A stretch of DNA of 64,000 nt, taken from assembly GCF_900217235.1 (NCBI RefSeq), contig NZ_LT907975.1:2765001-2829000 (forward strand), written 5' to 3'. Positions 61,725 to 64,000 of the stretch are shown in pieces. Source of the stretch: Pseudodesulfovibrio profundus (lineage in GTDB: Bacteria > Desulfobacterota > Desulfovibrionia > Desulfovibrionales > Desulfovibrionaceae). Position 1 is the stretch's first letter; each line of letters opens with the position of its first letter. The notes below the pieces were generated by a model that did not search any database, was not told the DNA's origin, and saw nothing but the letters and a program-made list of their open reading frames with translations. Made by a program: the position numbers and the translations under genes.

Positions 61725-62765
61725 ATGAATTTTGACGATCAGCCGCACCGACGCCTCAATCAATTGACAGGGGAGTGGGTGCTGGTTTCGCCGCACCGAA
61801 CAAAACGTCCCTGGCAGGGGCAGGAAGAGGAATCCGACAGGGCGACGCTTCCGAAGTACGATCCTGCGTGTTACCTGTGTCCCGGTAATGAACGGGCCGG
61901 GGGCGCCGTCAATGATCAGTATGACGGTGTGTTTGTCTTCACCAATGATTTTTCCGCTCTGCTGCCCGAATCTCCCGACAGCCAGCCGGTTGCTGATGGC
62001 CTCTTCGTTGCCGAGCCTGAGCCTGGCCTGTGTCGGGTAATCTGCTATTCCCCCCGTCACGATCTGAACATGGCCCGTCTGGGAACCGAACGCGTTGCAG
62101 CCGTGGTCGATGCATGGTGTCGCGAATACGAAGAGCTCGGGGTGCGTGAAGATATCGGCTACGTCCAGATTTTTGAAAACCGCGGTTCAGTCATGGGATG
62201 TTCCAATCCGCATCCGCACGGACAAATCTGGGCCACCGGTGCCACGCCCATGTATCCGGCCTCGGAAGACGCCAGACAGGCAGTCCATCTGCGGGAACAG
62301 GGATCATGTCTCCTGTGCCGGTACATGGAGCAGGAACTGGCGAGCAGCGAGCGATTGATTTTCGAGAACGACTCCTTTGTCGTTGTCGTGCCGTTTTGGG
62401 CGATCTGGCCCTTTGAAACCATGGTCTTGCCCAAGGTGCACATGACGTCCATCTCCGAGATGGAGGGCAAACAGCGGCTTGATCTGGCCGATGCGCTGGT
62501 GCGACTGGGCATTCGATACGACAATCTTTTCCAGACCTCATTCCCCTATTCAATGGGTATTCATCAACGCCCCACAGATGGCGGAAACTATCCCCACTGG
62601 CATTGGCACATGCACTTTTATCCGCCCCTGCTTCGCTCCCGCAGCGTCAAAAAATTCATGGTGGGCTTCGAGATGATGGCCATGCCCCAGCGGGATCTGA
62701 CAGCCGAAGCCGCTGCTGCGCGTTTGCGTGAGTTGTCGGAAACACACTATCTGGAGTCCCTCTAA
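61725..62765 (+). CDS. galT: Galactose-1-phosphate uridylyltransferase
   Basis: Leloir-pathway enzyme that swaps UMP between UDP-glucose and galactose-1-phosphate; 346 residues. The catalytic HPH of the GalT family is in [11 protein letters not shown]. Zn ligands are near the N-terminal CYLCPGNE. The ATG at 61725 follows GGGGAAGG; an in-frame reading from 61668 adds a tail the family lacks. It overlaps galK by one base (TAATG), so the two are coupled. No galE is in the window. Confidence 0.95.
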   Translation: MNFDDQPHRRLNQLTGEWVLVSPHRTKRPWQGQEEESDRATLPKYDPACYLCPGNERAGGAVNDQYDGVFVFTNDFSALLPESPDSQPVADGLFVAEPEPGLCRVICYSPRHDLNMARLGTERVAAVVDAWCREYEELGVREDIGYVQIFENRGSVMGCSNPHPHGQIWATGATPMYPASEDARQAVHLREQGSCLLCRYMEQELASSERLIFENDSFVVVVPFWAIWPFETMVLPKVHMTSISEMEGKQRLDLADALVRLGIRYDNLFQTSFPYSMGIHQRPTDGGNYPHWHWHMHFYPPLLRSRSVKKFMVGFEMMAMPQRDLTAEAAAARLRELSETHYLESL

Positions 62766-64000
62766 TGGAAACCGTGGTCGGCTATCTGTCTGCCTTGCGT
62801 AGTGGCGCCTTGGATGAATCCCTGATCGCCCTGTATGGTGAGGCCGCTCTTGTCAGGCAGAAGGAGCGGGTGCGAACCTTGCTGCGTCGCATGGAGCGGG
62901 GATTTGACAGCGGGCAGCGGGCCGCTCTTGTCAGTGCGCCGGGCCGGACCGAATTGGGAGGCAACCATACGGATCACAATAACGGTGTGGTGTTGGCCGC
63001 TGCCGTGCATTTTGACTGCCTGGCCCTTGCCACACCGGGTGGCGGCAAGGCGATCCGTATGCGTTCCGAAGGGTTCCCCGGCACCATTGAAGTGGATTTG
63101 TCTGACACGGCCCCCAGACCGGAAGAAGCTGACACGCCTCAGGCACTGATCCGCGGTGTGGCCGATGGTCTGGTCAAGGCGGGCTACCGTATCGGTCCGT
63201 TCAATGCCTGTGTGGCCGGAGAAGTACCCATGGGCGCGGGATTGAGTTCGTCTGCAGCCTTTGAAATCTGTGTCGGGCAGATATTCAGTCAGTTGTACAA
63301 CAACGGCGAAGTTCCGCCTTTGGAACTGGCTCGCATCGGACAGCGCGCAGAGAATCTTTTTTTTGGCAAACCGTGTGGCCTCATGGACCAACTGGCCTGT
63401 GCGGTACAGGGGGTCCTGTCCATTGACTTCAAGGATCAGGCCCAGCCCGTGATTCGGGAAGTGGATGTGGATTTCAAGGCGGCCGGATACCAGTTGGTGG
63501 TGGTCGATACTGGGGGAAGTCATGCGGACCTGACCCCGGAGTACACTGCCATCCCACATGAAATGGGCCGTGCGGCGCGAGTGCTCGGTCAGGAGCGTGC
63601 CCGTGGATTGACCATTGACGATGTGCTGCAAGCCGCGCCCGCCATTCGACGCGAGGCCGGTGATCGCGCCGTGCTTCGTCTGATACATTTCATTGAGGAG
63701 ACCGAGCGGGCGCAGGCGCAGGCCGAGGCGTTGTCACAGGGCAAGATTGATACATACCTTGATCTCGTCAATGCTTCCGGTGACTCCTCATGGCGATTGT
63801 TGCAGAACTGTATTTCCACCACACGCCCGGATGAGCAGGGGATCACCCTCGCCCTTGCGCTGACCAGGCGCTACCTACAAGGGCAGGGAGCCTGGCGCAT
63901 ACAGGGGGGAGGATTCGCCGGAACCATTCAGGCGTATGTGCCGCTTGACCGGCTGGACAGCTATATTTCCTCCATGGAAGGGGTGTTCGGGGCCGGGGCG
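62765..64000 (+). CDS. galK: Galactokinase, 3' end beyond the window
   Basis: GHMP kinase that phosphorylates galactose at C1 with ATP; 412 codons are visible and the frame is open at the window end. The galactokinase signature PGRTELGGNHTDHNNGVVL is at about residues 60-78. The ATP-loop is VPMGAGLSSSAAFEI. A C-terminal GGGFAGTIQAYV matches the third GHMP motif. The first ~50 residues are longer than E. coli GalK. It starts inside the galT stop. Confidence 0.93.
   Translation, partial: METVVGYLSALRSGALDESLIALYGEAALVRQKERVRTLLRRMERGFDSGQRAALVSAPGRTELGGNHTDHNNGVVLAAAVHFDCLALATPGGGKAIRMRSEGFPGTIEVDLSDTAPRPEEADTPQALIRGVADGLVKAGYRIGPFNACVAGEVPMGAGLSSSAAFEICVGQIFSQLYNNGEVPPLELARIGQRAENLFFGKPCGLMDQLACAVQGVLSIDFKDQAQPVIREVDVDFKAAGYQLVVVDTGGSHADLTPEYTAIPHEMGRAARVLGQERARGLTIDDVLQAAPAIRREAGDRAVLRLIHFIEETERAQAQAEALSQGKIDTYLDLVNASGDSSWRLLQNCISTTRPDEQGITLALALTRRYLQGQGAWRIQGGGFAGTIQAYVPLDRLDSYISSMEGVFGAGA

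Noticed and set aside
1-64000. CRISPR array
   Set aside because: No regularly spaced direct repeats of CRISPR size were seen; the repeats in the element are palindromic blocks, not arrays.

Overview
The window is about 64 kb of chromosome from a Gram-negative, diaminopimelate-type bacterium. Gene content and order point to a Desulfovibrio-like deltaproteobacterium (Desulfovibrionaceae). Supporting signs are the fabH-fabG-acpP-fabF-glyA order, a complete dcw cluster beginning with mraZ, an FtsI with a C-terminal PASTA repeat, a type III glutamine synthetase and a UGA-containing rhodanese gene. The species is inferred from gene content, not proven. There is no rRNA operon and no CRISPR array.

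Layout. Positions 1-4.6 kb hold fatty-acid synthesis genes (fabH 3' end, fabG, acpP, fabF) and glyA. On the minus strand, a B12-type radical SAM gene (4.7-6.4 kb) is followed by the dcw cluster, transcribed from 23.7 kb down to 6.5 kb: mraZ, rsmH, ftsL, ftsI, murE, murF, mraY, murD, ftsW, murG, murC, murB, ftsQ, ftsA, ftsZ. Many of these genes overlap at stop/start codons, as expected for one transcript. A 722-bp IS1595-type insertion with perfect ends and an 8-bp target duplication lies just upstream of mraZ. From 24.8 to 42.5 kb there is pyruvate kinase, an HD-GYP protein, CBS, DUF3108 and HTH genes, a tandem pair of unknown paralogues, an RNA methyltransferase, an HD phosphohydrolase, an incomplete nickel/cobalt ECF system (cbiM-nikL), an Rrf2 regulator, hemolysin III, an autoinducer-2 receptor LuxP, an NSS transporter with its 33-residue MetS subunit, a DsrE-like protein, an aspartoacylase-like enzyme and a GNAT-nitrilase fusion.

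Positions 42,586-51,628 are a 9.0-kb integrated element sitting in the 3' end of a tRNA-Pro(TGG) gene. A 22-bp direct repeat of the tRNA 3' end marks both edges, and the tRNA's apparent old terminator is now stranded 9 kb away. The element carries two serine recombinases but no recognisable tyrosine integrase, a complete IS3-type element, and a palindrome-containing block repeated on both sides of one recombinase gene. Its cargo is mostly unrecognised small genes: a Gly-rich protein, two lipoproteins, a Cys-repeat protein, a PD-(D/E)XK nuclease and a membrane protein. This element is the strongest candidate for an undescribed system.

To the right are amrS, a small exported protein, purM, a periplasmic rhodanese whose catalytic cysteine codon is an in-frame UGA followed by a SECIS-like hairpin (a probable selenoprotein), greA behind a leader terminator, a Cys-rich gene coupled to an RluA-type pseudouridine synthase, a type III glutamine synthetase behind a sigma-54-like promoter, a Gfo/Idh/MocA oxidoreductase, a small unknown gene, and a galT-galK operon behind a LacI/GalR-type palindrome. 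galK runs off the window end.
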